This document shows positions 1 through 15,077 of a stretch of DNA of 64,000 nucleotides, piece after piece. Both the position numbers and the translations under genes were made by a program. Position 1 is the stretch's first letter. Each line of letters starts with the position of its first letter. The notes under the pieces were generated by a model. The model did no database searches and had not been told where the DNA came from. It saw only the letters and a list, made by a program, of their open reading frames with translations. The DNA is from Phoenix dactylifera (taxonomy: Eukaryota > Streptophyta > Magnoliopsida > Arecales > Arecaceae), in contig NC_052396.1 of the NCBI RefSeq assembly GCF_009389715.1, positions 16,616,170 through 16,680,169 on the forward strand, in the 5' to 3' direction.

Positions 1-2410
1 TGATAATATGGTTGCAATTAGGTTAATTTCTGGTCCAAGTCTTGTTTTCCAATTATTTCTTTGTTTATACTACTAGTAAATTGTTGTGCAATTTTCAATG
101 AATTTTTCCATTTGCAAGTCTATTTGAGTTCAGAATAAATGTTTTATGGCTTAAATGTTTCCTTTCATATGTACTGTGAGCTTGTAGTTGGTTATGTGGT
201 GGTGCGAAAAAATTGTGTTAAGCATGCATAGATAGGATTGTTAGGATTGCTGTGTTGCTAAGCATTTTTATGCCTCATAGATAATGTTAATATATAGAAA
301 TGGTGCGGAGATGGTGAGTTCAGAGTACAATCTATTTTTGAATTTTTAATGATGAAGGATGCAATGCTAAATAGAAGTGTTGAAACTTTTTTAACCGCTG
401 AATGAATACAAGGCTCATGATTGTGGAAAGCTTATGTGTTACCTATTGACTATACCGAGGATGCTAGCCCATAGAGATGGGATGATGATGAGAAATTTAA
501 AGCCAAACCTTTATTGAAATTTGAAATGATGATAGGATGTGAAACTTAAGAGAATGATTGAGACTTCGTAGGTATCTGGATGATTACCATGCTTATGATC
601 ATGGAAGGCTTGTGATATTAGTTTACTGATTATTTTGTCACATCAACTTGGCATATTCCATATTTTAATTTTTAAATAAGGGCATTATGATAGAGGGTAA
701 GTTATGTTACTGATGGACATGTAGAAAATGGTTATAGGTGTTAAATTGGTAATATTGGGGGAAAAATTAGACATGGCAAAACATCATTAAAAGCTGAACA
801 AGTGAAACCTATATGTGAAAGTTTCTAAATGCAGCAAGATTATGAAGTTTATGTGTTTTATCCTGTTGTATATTATATTTTAAAAAAATTGGAAGTTGTT
901 GCATCTATGGATGCCTTTTTTTTTGTGGGGGGGGGGGCGGGGTGGGCGGAAGCTTTGAAACATTGGAATATGCAGCATAATGATATCCATACACTTTTAA
1001 CTACATTTACAAATTTTTATGTGCAAGTCTCACTTGATCAGCTTTTCTTGATGTTTTGCATGTCAAAATATTACCCTGAATATTACCAAGTTAGCACCTA
1101 TAGTCACTCCCGCATGTGCATTTACATGATACCTTAGGCCCTCCATCATTTCTACATTATTATTTATAATGCATAAATATTACCGTCCTCATACTATACC
1201 CTTAATCATTCTAACATGATAAACCTGTTTCCAAAATTGATGGATCATCTATAACTATTTTTGTAAATCTTTTTTTTTTTGTGCGTTGAGTTTTGCCTCA
1301 TGTAGTTCCATTCTTGTCATTTAGATATGTTAATACTTTCTCACAAGTTGCTAAGCAAATTAAGGGTTGTCACATGTAAAATGCTTTCTAAAGGAATCCA
1401 TCTACATGGCTTTTTACATTTGGACTTTATTGAAATCACACTTCAACTTGCATTATAAATGAGTCGGGCCGGGCCACAGTGATGGAGATCAATTTGAAGC
1501 AAAAATGTATGATTGTTCACTGTGTGTAGGTTAGGTATTACACTCTCTGTCGTGTGTATTATTGGGATCATTATGTGAAATAAGACATGGTCGAGAGTTC
1601 TACACTCCTTTCCACAAGTAGTTAGGTTCTATTTGGAAAAAAGATATAGATGGCATGTGGATCTGTCATGGAACATGATTACTTTAGCCAAATACAATGA
1701 TCTTGAAATGCCCTTGACTCTTTAGCAAAAATGGCCCTTGACTGGAATTGGATTGATGCTCCAAAGTGAATCAGTGAGCAATTGTCTTGTTAGTGAGGTG
1801 GTTTGAACAGGGACTTCTGGTTTGGATGGAAAACTGAGTGGGACATCTATGATAGGGTTCTTAGTTTCTTAGCTCCCATTTTCTGTCCATAAGATGGGGG
1901 GAAGCTACATATACATTGATGTTTTTATGAGTAACTTGCTGGTTGCATGCGTTTATCATGCTTCATTTTTTGCCTGTTGGAGGCTCATTTTACAATTTAC
2001 ATGATGTCAATTGAGGTCTTGATGCATTTACACCTGGTCCACATCTTTATGTATAAAACAAAGTATCATTTCCTAATTGCATGTCTGAAAATGATGTAAA
2101 TTGAGTTACCTGTGCGCTTTTGCTTACTGTACCCTTATCATGCATATTACAAAATGTGGTTCCATTACAAAAAAAATGTGTTCTTGGAAAGGCATGACTC
2201 TTTTCCTTGGAGAATAATAGCATTCCAGTCATATATCCTGTACATAATCATCTTTGTATATAATCAAGTTTAATTTGGACATGCTACCACCATCTTTTGT
2301 TATAATTTCGTAGACTTCAGTTGCTAAATTGCACTTTGGTCTATGTTCTTGACAATGGATTCATACTACGAGGCTCAATGTAATCAAACATTGTTGTGCC
2401 TTTTTTGTAG
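1..2410 (+). other. intron of RPN1 (partial), no other gene seen
   Basis: AT-rich DNA ending in a T-rich tract and acceptor TTTTTTGTAG just before the exon at 2411. No exon matching the expected upstream RPN1 peptide (…SAEGER) was found, so this is read as intron. It holds a G-run at about 927-949 and no convincing coding segment. Confidence 0.7.
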
Positions 2411-5400
2411 GAGAGCCTGAAGTACCGATTGCTAGGATCAGAGGGGGATATTGGTTCTTGGGGTCATGAATACGTAAGGTAATAAACTTAACCCATCTTA
2501 GCTCATCAATGGTGGTTGCTTTCTGTATTGGCTTTTTGAATATATATCTAACTTATGTTGTTTGGGTGTGAATCATGATTAGCTGATATGGGTTTTTGAC
2601 TGGATTGTGATGGTTGATTATTTCTTCTGTGCGAAAGTGACTTCTAAAAATAGTTGTTCTGTTTTATGTTAATTACTAAATGAAGTAATTTTCTTCAAGT
2701 TCTTGGTTCACTTACATTTTTTTGTTCTGATGAAAATTGATATGGGGGATGGATTCCTAAAAGGGATCAGATCTGGTTTTTGAATTATATCTAGTATATT
2801 GGATGCGGTTGGGGGGGAAGGGTTGATCAAGTATATTGGATTGAATATAAGGGCAAATCATTTAATCTCTAAAACCTACTTTTTACTAACAAACTAACAA
2901 TCAAGAAGGTATAAATATAGTTGGTCTGATATGAGGACTTCAGATAAATGCATATCTTATGGTGTCATGTGGATTTGAAAGTTGGACACTAAATATGACT
3001 CATTGGTAGAATATTTGGTAGTAAATGAAGAATATTGCTTCTAGACTGGGAATCATCTCATTGATCTCATAGTCACAGAAACCAGTGAATTTTTGAATAA
3101 TTCATTTATTCTTCGTATTCAGAATGCCAAAAGAATTGTTTTCTGAATTATTCACTCATTTTATACATATCACGAATAAGTCGTGAAATTCATAGAACTG
3201 TCATTTTATTCATGATTTATTCATGAATTGTGTGAATAGTTCATAGCTTGTGGAGGAAGCTGCATGGGATGTTGCTTCGAAGTGGAGTGTTGAGGGGAAT
3301 GGGTTGCTGGCAATGGAAAAGGGGAAAGTGGGGTGTGCCAATGATCTTGAGATTTTCTAGATTTTAGACTAACTTTTTTTCTAAAAAGGAATACCAAGAG
3401 TCACCGATCACATCTCTTATGTTCTCTCTTCTATTCTTCTTGTCCAATCCTTCTAGGCCACACCTATTACTCACCCTTCGCCAGTTCTCTTCTATTTTGC
3501 TTTCTAACATTTTTTTTTACTTACTCTTTTCTTCTTATTCTCCTATAGTCACATCCACAATCTTTATCTTCTCATTACTAACCATTGGGGCCTGCAAGCC
3601 ATTTCCTCCCACTGCCGACCTTTGCATATGACCGACCTCTTTAGCTTTGTACATCTGATCACTGGTGTGCTTCCACTTAGCTATGCTTCTTTCCGCCACC
3701 ATCAACCCCCTCCCCCCCTCTCTCCACCCCTCTTCCACGTCCCCATCTCTCTTTTCTCAAATAGGTTTTAGGGTCTAGGGTGGGCAAGGTCTGTCGTACT
3801 GTCCTGTACCGACTGGTACGGGGCGTACTGTATTATACTAGGAGAAAACCGCTACAAAACACACTTTCAAGTCGGTACAAACCCCGTACAGCCCCATACT
3901 AAGGCACGTATCGAGGCGTACCAAGATAAAAATCGAGAAAATAGGTAAGAGAGCTATTTTGGAGCAGAGCTGTACCATACCTAATCGATAAAGTACCGAT
4001 ACGGTATCCGATACCGAGATTGCGGACATTGGTTAAGGATTTAGGGTTTAGTGTTTTAGGATTTTAGGGGGTTAGGGTTTAGGGTTTATTCCTACAAGGC
4101 GTCAGATCTGGTTTTTGAATTATATCTAGAATGGATGTTGGATGCGGTTGGGGGCAGGAGGGTTGATCAAGGATATTGGATTGAATATAAGGGCAAATCA
4201 TTTAATCTCTAAAACCTATTTTTTACCAACAAACTAACAATCGAGTAGGTATAAATATAGTTGGTCTGATATGAGGACTTTAGATAAATGCATATCTTAT
4301 GGTGTCATGTGGATTTGAAAGTTGGACACTAAATATGACTCATTGGTAGAATATTTTGTAATAAATGAAGATTATTGCTTCTAGACTGGGATCATCTCAT
4401 TGATCTCATAGTCACAGAAATCGTTGAATTTTTGAATAATTCATTTATTCTTTGTATTCAGCATGCCAAAAGAATTGTTTTATGAATTATTCGCTCATTC
4501 TTATACATATCACTAATAAGTCGTGAAATTCATAGAACTGTTGTTTTATTCATGATTTATTCATGAATTGTGTGAATAGTTCCTAGCTTGTGGAGGTAGC
4601 TACAGGGTTGTTGCTTCAAAGTCGAGCACTGAGGGGAATGGGTTGCCGGCAATGGAAAAGGGGAAAGTGGGGTGTCCCAATGATCTTGAGATTTTCTAGA
4701 TTTTAGACTAACTTTTTTCGAAAAAAAAATACGAAGAGTCACCAATCACATCTCTCATGTTCTCTCTCCTATTCTTCTTGTCCAATCTCCATGTTCTTCT
4801 CTTTTCTTGTCATCCTTCTAGGCCCAACCTACTACTCTCCCTTTGCCAGTTCTCTTCTATTTTGCTTTCTAACATTTTTTTAACATTACCTCTTTTCTTC
4901 TTATTCTCCTACAGTCACATCCACAATCTTTATCTTCTCTTTACACATGACCGACCTCTTCAGCTCTATACATCTGATCACTGGTGTGCTTCCACTCAGC
5001 TATGTTCCTTGCCGCCACTACCAACCCCTCCTCCTTCCCTCTCTCTCCACCCGCCTCCATGTCCTCATCTCTCTTTTCTCAAATCCTTGAGCCTCTCTCA
5101 CCCTCCGCCCTTTTCCCTCTCTGCACCCCTCCTCTCCCTCCCTCCCTCTCCTCCACCTTTGCTTCCCACTCTCTCCGCAGCTTTGTCCAAGCAATTTAAG
5201 TGCATGTCAGGCACTGATTCCATACCTTTACCTGTGTTGTGTCATGTCAAGACGGGTATGCTGGGCTGTTCAAGCAAGTTTTGTATCATGGTGAAATGAA
5301 CATCCAATTGTCACGTTATCAATTTTATTTAGTACTTTCTTTTACATATTCTGCTTGCTCTTTTCCTTATCAAGTCCAAAGTTATTTATGCATTAGCAAT

Positions 5401-7573
5401 GAGTCCTTTTTTATAATTAGATTAACAAAATCTAACATGTTTAGATGGATGCATGAATGCAAACTTCCAAGAGATGATGGCTAATTTTGGAGAAAATAGA
5501 AGTGAAACAACTTGTCATCAGTAAAACCAGAGTCAATAAAACCTGGATGTCAAGCTTAGCATGTCGAGCTATATTCTACGATAACAGCGTCTTAATTAAC
5601 TTCCATTTTCTATAAATGCTGATAACGATAGAACTTTTTAACCTGGTTAGCCATTTGTGAAGCAAAGATGGACCAATACATCAAAAAAAATTGCAGCGTT
5701 TGTTGATGCATAGTATGAGTACCAGATGCTTTTGTCCTATTTTTTTGTTGGTATCATCTTATTATACAGCCTTAGTGTTGTTATTATGATTATTATATTT
5801 TGATATTACTTTCCTGTTAGTTTGATATATCTTTTTGGTTACTTTACATCCATTTTTCTTGCATTATTTTACATTTGTTGTGGTATGTATAACATTATCC
5901 TATATTTTATTTACTTAGTGGTAATTCCAAGTTGACCAACTGGCCTTGATCAGAGATCTTTTGCGAATGTACTGAAGATAGGGTATCTTCACGTACCAAT
6001 TGACCTCAGTCAAAATTATTCCACAAAACTATGGAGAAGAGTTGTTATTGATGGATCATAAAATCAATTCTGAGTTAAGAAGTAGATCCTACATAAACAT
6101 AGTTAATTAGAATCTCTGTGATAAGTTTATGCATATTTATATGGTTGAATGCTAATTAGATAGTTATACTTATTTTTCTAATGGTGATTTTGATATATCA
6201 GAAACCTGGCTGGTGAAATTTCTCAAGAGTTTGCAAAACGCCAGGTTGGTCTCAATCTCCTCAAAATTATTAAACCTTGTTATATATTTTATGTTTGTTG
6301 GTTAATTATTGTTGAATTTGTTATATATCGCCTGTTGATTGCTTAACATATCTTCCTCTACTGGTTCCTTTGCAGTTGTTGTCTTTAATGCATTTACTGG
6401 TTTATGGTGATTGGTGGATTCACAAATGCATTTATTTTAGTTTGAATAGGATTTTAGCAGTATCTAATTTGGCCAATAATATGCTGTATACCTTTAACTA
6501 CTGCAATCTTATTATACATGAGAATTGACATACTTCAATTACTGAAAATTTCTCAAATTGTCTTTAATTTCATTAGTTTCAAGATTTAAAACATACACAG
6601 TGAAGTTTCTGATATCCTATAGTATATCTGCATTTTCTTCTTGGTCTTCTCTGGTATTTTTTGGCTAAATTATGAACTACTGCCCTTTGTAATTTTTTCA
6701 TATTCTTGTATTTTGTCATGCCATTAACAATAAGTAGTGGTGGCAATTTCTGGTCCAACTCAACCCTATCAGATCCGCTAAAACACATGTTGATAACATC
6801 ATCATTTGCATGCCAGGTAAGGTTGAGTGATGACAGAGTGCAATGTAACTAGGTTCTTGTATAGATGGTGCCTACAAGATGATTAGGTCATTAATATAGC
6901 ACTATGATGGCAAGGTTAGTATTAACCTTCTTCTTGTATACCACATTTGCAATTGGAATCATGCATAGCTTTATTTAAAGAAACTTTGTTGCTAGTGATT
7001 TACATGATACAATTTATGTAGTTGTGCAATCAAGGGGGAAAATGTGGTCTGATTGGGTTAGTTGATTTTGACAGCCTAGGAAAACTAGTTGATTGGGTTA
7101 GGTTGGTTAGCTTGCTCATCAAAATTAGCCCATTGGCAATTACGGGTTAAACGATAATCAATTAGTTCATTGAGTGGGTAGGAGCCTATGGTTCATAGCT
7201 TATACATCTTAGTATATATGGCTAACCTGATTGATTAACCTATTACAACTTCTATCCATAGTAATATAAGATGAATTACCCGAATTTGAAAAAAAAGGTG
7301 TTTTAAAATGCAGTACACACTGCCGCATTTGCACCTGCATATACATGTGTGGTCCCTGACCAATTGCCTATATGCTGTACATTTGGGGTCATACTGCATA
7401 TGGACCAAAAAGGCGGTCCCCTTAGCAGTGTATGGCCAGATATGTGGCCTGTTATGTATTATATGGCTGCATATATGAACCTACTAGCATGATGGGGCTA
7501 CATATACTACCTACTCTTATGTGGGCTGATATAGTGAAGTGGATTCAAGCTGCTGGTTAGGTTTGAGCGAGCG

Positions 7574-7618
<45 letters not shown>

Positions 7619-10600
7619 CAAGCGACAGAGAAGGAGGGGGAGGGAGGGACTTATGCGGCAGGGGGGCGACACCAAGTGGCTAGGTAGGGGGGCATGGTGC
7701 TCGCGGGCGTGGGGTGCTCTCAAGAGAGTCCAAGCTGAAGGTGGGGTGCTCACTAGATTTTTTTTGAGTTGGAGAGGGTGCTCTCTTGTTTTATTTGAGT
7801 TGGGGAGCCAAATCCAAAAAAATAGCTAAACTATGCCGGTTCCTAACCAATCTTGTTCGGTATACTTCGAACTGGCTAGTTCGGCATGGCTTGGCAAACC
7901 TTGCTCTTACCTGTCTCATTATCCTCTATGTCTAGCCTTGTTCCCCTCTTGGCGATGCACGATGACTTAGGACTCACAACCTAGGAAGTTCTTATGAAGA
8001 TCCTTGCAGCCCTGGTCCACTCCATTGCGTCTATCAACTTTACCTGTAGACCATTCTCTTCCCCTTAATTTTATGTTCCTTTCTTCATTCTTGGGATGGC
8101 TTTTGCTATTTTGGTGTGGGAACATCAATCATTTAATCTAGATGTGGTTTTGGGCTTCTTTCTCTCCAATCCTATTATTTGGGCTGGAAATCCTAAATTT
8201 ATTTGAAGATGACGAGTGGTTCTATGTAGGTAAATTTTGGTTGGTGTAAGATCCAAAAGAACAAGGTTTAGTTTGACATGAAAGCTGAGCAAGTTTTGTC
8301 CTTAGGCTTTGGGTCGGGCTTCACCCAACATGTGGTCCAAGCCAAAATCATCCTAGATTGTAAATTTTACAAGCTCGGCAGTCTCCAGCCAAAGAGATCC
8401 AGGCTATGTTTTTACTGGACTTGGCTCGAACCTAAGGTCTTACTCTAGGCCAAATTTAGGCATTGGCCCAATCTGGTTTGTCTTGGCTCGTTGACACTTG
8501 TAATGGTATAGAGGCTTAGGCTATGGAAGATGAATTTCAGCATATTGGTTGGCCGAATGATGGTTAGTTTCCTAAGGATGGTTCCAGCATCACTTTTCAG
8601 AAAGTGTAAATCTAGAGGTGCGGGTGGTAGTGGCTTACATGGACTTCTTATTATTAATTATTTTAATATAAGCCTCCCTGCTTTTGCTTGCTAATGGTCT
8701 ATAGCTTGACTGACGTCCTTAGCATGAGGGTTTGGACTTGTTGATTTACACCTGCCTTGCACTTGTTATGACACCTTAAACTTGTCACAACATAGTCTGC
8801 ATATGTTTTGCTGAACCGGTATCGGAGGGCATACCAGCCAGTGACCGGTTTGCACGGTATGAGTCTGTACTGTGCCGTTCTGGGGCCTACCGAAATAGGG
8901 AGAACCAGAGAGGGAGGGGGAGATGGAGAAAAGGAGAGAGAAAGAGAGAGGGGGGAGGGAAGGAGGAAAGGGGAGGTTTATTGCAAAATTCTATCCCTAA
9001 CCTTCAAGAGAGAGAGAGAGAGGAAGGAAAGGGGAGGGTTGAGGAAAACCCTAACCCTTGGAGAGTGAGAGAGAGAGAGGGGGTGGCGGGGGGAGTAGGA
9101 ACAGACTTACTAGGGGGAGGGGCCACTCTCCGACCATCGTAAGCAGGGGCCAATGTGGGATGGAAACCATCGAGAATGCGAGGCCAATGCGGGGGGCAGG
9201 GGGGGTGTTAAGCGAACTGGGGCCCATCTCGAATCAAATGGTTGAACTGTGTTGGTCTCTATTTGGTCTTGTTCGGCACACCCCGAACCAGCCAATTCGG
9301 CACAATTCGGCGAACCATGCTGTGTATCATCTTAGGCTCAGTTCACAAATGTACTCGTGTGAGAGCAGCTGCTTTAACCAAACTTGTCAAAATTAATACA
9401 TTGGACTCATTACATAAATTTTAAAAATTATTGAAAAAATTTCGTTGTGATGCAAAATTGCAATTTATGATTTGTTTAGATGTGTTCCAATAGATTATAG
9501 GAACCTTTTGAAAGCTCCCTGTATATTCATCCAATAAAGCATGCAGGTGCATATTGGCCACTAGTACAATAACCATATCATTCCTACTGACGAAATGTGC
9601 AACCACACCTTTTGACACTACTAAAGGCAGTTTTTGCTAGCAATCTTACAGTACCTTATTATCATTGTCCTTGTTGCGATATGCTGTTTTCATTTCACTG
9701 TGTGATGAATTCATTATAGTGTTCAAGTTTGCTCACATCAATTTACTAAGTTTCATTTCTACTTAAGTTATAATGAGCCATCCTTAATTCAACAATGACT
9801 TTATGTGCATTTAAGTTTTTAATGAGAGAAACAATTCCATTAAACTTGCCTATGTACTTTGTAGGTTTTCTTGGTTAATTCACTTGGATAAACTATGATT
9901 GGCTGTAAATTTGGTCACCTTAGTTAGTATGTTAGAATATTTGGCCTGATCATTGTAAATTCTGGAGAGTTCACAGTGGTGATAAGCTGATTGCCTTCCT
10001 CTTTATGTTATGCAGTATGATGACATGCCCATAGATGCTTTAATGGAACTCGTGCAACAAATTGTTGCATTTCACATGAAGGTATGCTTTGGATGAAAAA
10101 CCCTTGTGGTTTAAATTTCTCTGCCTTTTCATTTTTGTAGTTTTTATCTTATGCGTTATTATTCTGTGCCTCCCGCATTTTTCCATTTGTTTACAAAATG
10201 ATGCTCCACTTGAATGTTGAAAAGTTGTTCCTTGTTTACTAAAATGTTTAACCACAATGCAGCATAATGCTGAGCCAGAAGCTGTAGATCTTCTGATGGA
10301 GGTGAGCGAGGACCTACTTTTCTGTGTGTATCTTGAGGTAGCTGTATATGCTAAACTTTTCTGGCCTTCCAGGTTGAAGATCTTGATCTGTTGATTGAGC
10401 ACATTGATGCTACAAATTACAAGAGGGCATGCTTGTATCTTACTAGTTCTTCTAGGTAGGTAGCCTGCTAGTCATGCTACAAATTAAAAGAGAGCTTGTA
10501 TCTTATAGAGGGCATGTTACAAATTACATTTTCATGAGTTGCATCTAATGTTTTTCTTATTTCAATCATCTTATTTGGTGGCTGAAATAGTTAGTGCTAC

Positions 10601-13600
10601 ATATACTGCAATAATGGGACATTTTACCATTCTGGAACTTTTTTTTTTTGGGTTCATTAGTATCCCAGACTTTGGTGGGTTCGAAACTTTGTGTGTACCT
10701 GAGGAGTGATCTATCTTCCCACTAGATCAGTTAGTTGCAAACAAGTGCATTCTCCATGCACTTGTAGTCTCTGGATCATAGCTCTGCTTCATGTTCCTAT
10801 TGGCATTGTTATTTAAAGAAATATTTACTGGAATTATAAATTGTATTATCATTTACTTATTTCAGACTATAGGCCTTTACAATATAATTGCTCTCAAGAA
10901 TATTATGTCTAAAGTAAATGTAGTGATGATATCTTTCTGCTATAGCTTGATATATCTTCAAAGTATTAAAATGCTTCATTAAAGTTATGTAGAAACTTTT
11001 CCTCTTCAAACGATTTATTTTCTTTAATCATTTTTTGTTGATTGTATATCATACCTTAACAGTTGAAAAATAGCATTTATCTTTAGAATATCCAGCTATA
11101 TTTGTACCACTCAGACTATTGCTGCCTGATATGAAATAGGTTCTTTGAATGGCTGAGATCATTTATGCAAAGAACTTGTTCTATATAGTTCGAATCAATG
11201 GTCAACCTTAATTTCACTTTTTCAAACACTACCGTAGCGGTCAATGTAGCAACAACAAGGGTGAGGTTAATTTATAAATTAGTATTGGATGCCATCAATT
11301 TGATACTTGCCATTGATCACTAGATTCTTACTTGGGCACCTACTTGGAGCCTAGGTGCTAGGCAGCTCCCTATCTGCCTGTCTGCTGCTTAGAATCTTTT
11401 AAAACAACCTTTTAGTTGGACAAATCTTATTACCAGATCTTGCTCAAGAAACACTACTGGGTTATGAGCAAATGTCATATAAGCTATGAACTTCTTGTTA
11501 TTTTGCCTTTTTTCAAGCCCATGTTTAAATTTCATGTTAAATATTTCACCTGAACCTAGAGATCCTCTGTCAATATAAAATAATCATCTTGGTCAGCTTT
11601 TGTTTGCTTCTGTGTACATAGGTTTTTTTTCCTTACTACAGAATTTCTAGTTCTATAATCTTGATGGTTGGATATGGATTTGATTTAACATTTGCAGGGA
11701 ATGTAAGTTGTATTTGGTTACAGCTGCACCCCCCCCACCCCACAATCTCCCTCTTTTCTCCTTGTTGGGTCATGTTTTCATTAGTCTGAATATTGTAACA
11801 ATTGTCTGGGTTCTCTCTCATTGCCAAGTATTTGTCAAACTGGGCTATAAAGTGCGGTGCTCACACGGCTCTACCAAATGCAAGGAGATTATGGATCAGA
11901 AACCCTGGGGATGTCTTTCCCAAAGTATTGGATGTAAGCTAATCTAAATGGTGGATTTCCCTCCCTTTCAAAAAAAAAAGTGCACGGATCACATCTATTT
12001 TGGGACATCAATATATAGAAATAACTATTTGTGATACTCAAAATATTGTTCATTTCCAGTCTCATGAAGTTGCACCGTTTTATTTCTGTTGCCTTAGTCT
12101 TTAAGAGCAATGTGAAGGTGGTTTCATGTGCGAGATATCAATTTACAAGTGACATCACATATCAGTCAATTATGATATCAATGGTATATCCGGCAGAAGT
12201 GATCAAATGATGGTTACTCTATTTCATTGAAGTTACCACCCTGATACATAGTCACATGATAGCAGGCCTATCCGAAGATTAACTCCTTAAATTTAGCTAG
12301 GGATCCCCAGATTGAGACTACTGCATCCACTTGTCAAGCATCTTGGTATGGTTGTTGCTACTCGAAGGCCTGTTAACTACATACAATGTTTGAAAATGAC
12401 AACCTAATCTTGGAACTGACTACAAGGTAGCAGGTGCTCGTGAGATATGACTTGCAATATGGACCATTATTTCTGGGAAATACATTAACATATGGCCAAG
12501 ACAATGCCAGCGCAGAACATGTTTTATATTGTTTGTGAAAGTTTTTGCATTTGTAGAGGTGACGCTAGTATCCGTAGATATGACGATGATCACTTTTGGC
12601 TATGTGGATCGTGGCATCAAGATTTAATAGTTATATACCATGACCTTATCCATCAAGATTTAATAGTATTCCTATTGCATGTTTCTCCATATCTTTCCTC
12701 ACAACCTCCGATGTTACCCCTCCTCCCCCACTCTACACCCCCCCCCCCCCCCCCCCCCCCCCTTTTTCTTCTTTTTTAATAGAAACAAAGTACCTGCTAC
12801 CTCAAATCTAACAGTTACATGCTTTTGAAAAAGTTATATTTCAAAATTCACCATGGAATCAAGTTTTTAGCATTTAATGTTTGGATTTGACATGAGGTAC
12901 TGCCCATTCTATAAATGGGACTGTTTGAATAAGCATTTCCTTTGGGTGCTAATGTCCACATAGATGTATGAAGAAGAGAAATAGGTTCACTTCCAAGTTT
13001 TGCATTGACTGGTCATTTATCTTAGAAGCTTATTTAGTTGTACTGAAACCTCCCTCCCTCCCTCTCTCTGTCTCTCTCTCTTAGTGATTTTTTTGCACTC
13101 CGGTCAAGTTCTTCTTATTCAGTTATGCTTTTTAGCTGCATCCAAACTACAGAGACAACACTCTTGTCATTAAGATTACATACTGTGCAAAATGTTGTAA
13201 CAAATTTCTAATTCAATATGTTTTGCAGCTATCTCCCGAGCCCTGATGATGTATTGGCCTTGGATATAGCATATACAATTTATATGAAGTTTGAAGACTA
13301 CGCAAGTGCCTTACGCATTGCACTTTTTATTGATAACAATCAGGTCCACTTGTGAGCCTTCTTGTTTTTTGAAGAAAAAAAACTTATTTTTACTTATCTT
13401 GCTGAACAAAGGTTTAGCTATCATGAACATGCTCTAATGAGACTTTGTTGCCATGACAGTATGTGAAACAAGTGTACACATCGACAGAGGATCTGTTGTT
13501 GAAGAAGCAATTTTCTTATATTATTGCTCGCCATGTGAGCTATTCCTGTCTTATTGTACATTTATTATTGGAAGCCTTAGACAATTCAATTCCTTATGGT

Positions 13601-15008
13601 TGTGCACATGTATTATAACTAACATATACAGGTTGTTTCATGTTTATATAGTTTACATGTCCACTGTTTGCTCAAGTAAAAATCTACGTTATTATTTTAT
13701 TGTGTTAAACTTAAGCTATCTATATTGGTAAATTCAGTGCTCTGCTATATATGTAATTTTTCAATATATTTCCATGTGATGGTTGATGATCTTGTTGTAC
13801 TGATTACTGTTCTGTAATTCAGGGATTAGCATTGGAGCTTGATGATGATATAGCTGCAGATGATGATGATAAGGAGGCCTTGCAGGATATAGTCAACAAC
13901 GTTAAACTAAGCGAAGGATACCTTACTCTTGCTCGTGATGTTGAGGTCATGGAACCCAAATCTCCTGAAGACATCTATAAGGTGCTGACATTTAAAATAG
14001 CCATTTATAATAACCTGAGTATGTCACACCTTTATTTTTTCTTTTTATTAATAAATGGAACAATGAGTATGCCTTTAGTATATTTTGTATTTGTTGAATT
14101 GAAAACACAAATATGCCTTCAAAGATTCTAACAAAAATGACATTTGTTGCTTTCTCTTAGCGATTTACCTCTGATGTAATTTTTTAAATTTCCCTTCCTT
14201 ACTAATTAAGTCGGCAGTAAATAGCAATTCATGCATAGGTTATGAATTTAGCCAACAAGTTATTATTGATTAATATTTGAATATTCTTCTGAATCCTTCA
14301 TTTAGTGAGGTATTGAGTTCATGTTTTAGTCTTGCTCCTCTCTGTGTCAAAGTTTTAATGAGCATTTGTTTTAGGAGTATGCATGGACATATACAAGCAT
14401 GCAGATATATATTCAATTAAAGTAATGAAAATTCCAATGTATCATTTTGAAGGAAAAAAGTTATACACACAACACATGCTGTTATATATTCAATAAAACA
14501 ATGAAAGCTATGATCAAGATGCATCATTTTTAAGAAAATGTCTCGAACATGTATTCAATTAAGAGAGTGGAAGCTAAGATGTATAAGTTGGAAGAAAATA
14601 TCAAAAAGCTTGTACTTGACCATATGTGTGGTTATCTATGCGTGTGTTCCTTGCCTGTGTGCTTCATTTTAGTGATGCACATGCTTATCTTATTAGGTCC
14701 ACTTGATTGATGGCCGGGCAAGTGCAAGTTCCAGTCTTGATTCAGCTCGACAAAATTTGGCAGCTACTTTTGTGAATGCATTTGTGAATGCTGGATTTGG
14801 TCAGGTAGTCATGAGTATTTTTTTTTTCTAATACACACATACATACATATACATACATACATATATACATATACATACATACATATACATACATATACAT
14901 ATACATACATACATACATATACATACATACATATACATACATACATACATACATACATATACATATATACTATATATATGTGTGTATATATATATATACA
15001 TACATTAT

Positions 15009-15077
<69 letters not shown>

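Larger units (their letters stand above)
2753..5083. repeat. 1.3-kb direct tandem duplication inside an RPN1 intron
   Basis: The segment starting near 2753 (TCAGATCTGGTTTTTGAATT) returns near 4088 and stays alignable by eye to about 3763 and 5083, where both copies share CCATCTCTCTTTTCTCAAAT. Period is about 1335 bp; the second copy lacks the last ~320 bp of the unit. Copies differ by scattered substitutions and small indels, including an extra stretch after CTTGTCCAATC in copy 2, so the event is not recent. The CT-rich 3' part gives long but non-genic open frames. Confidence 0.85.

Noticed and set aside
4757..5299. 180-codon Pro/Leu/Ser-rich open frame
   Set aside because: It lies in the CT-rich part of the intronic tandem duplication, matches no family and has no paired conservation with the first copy.
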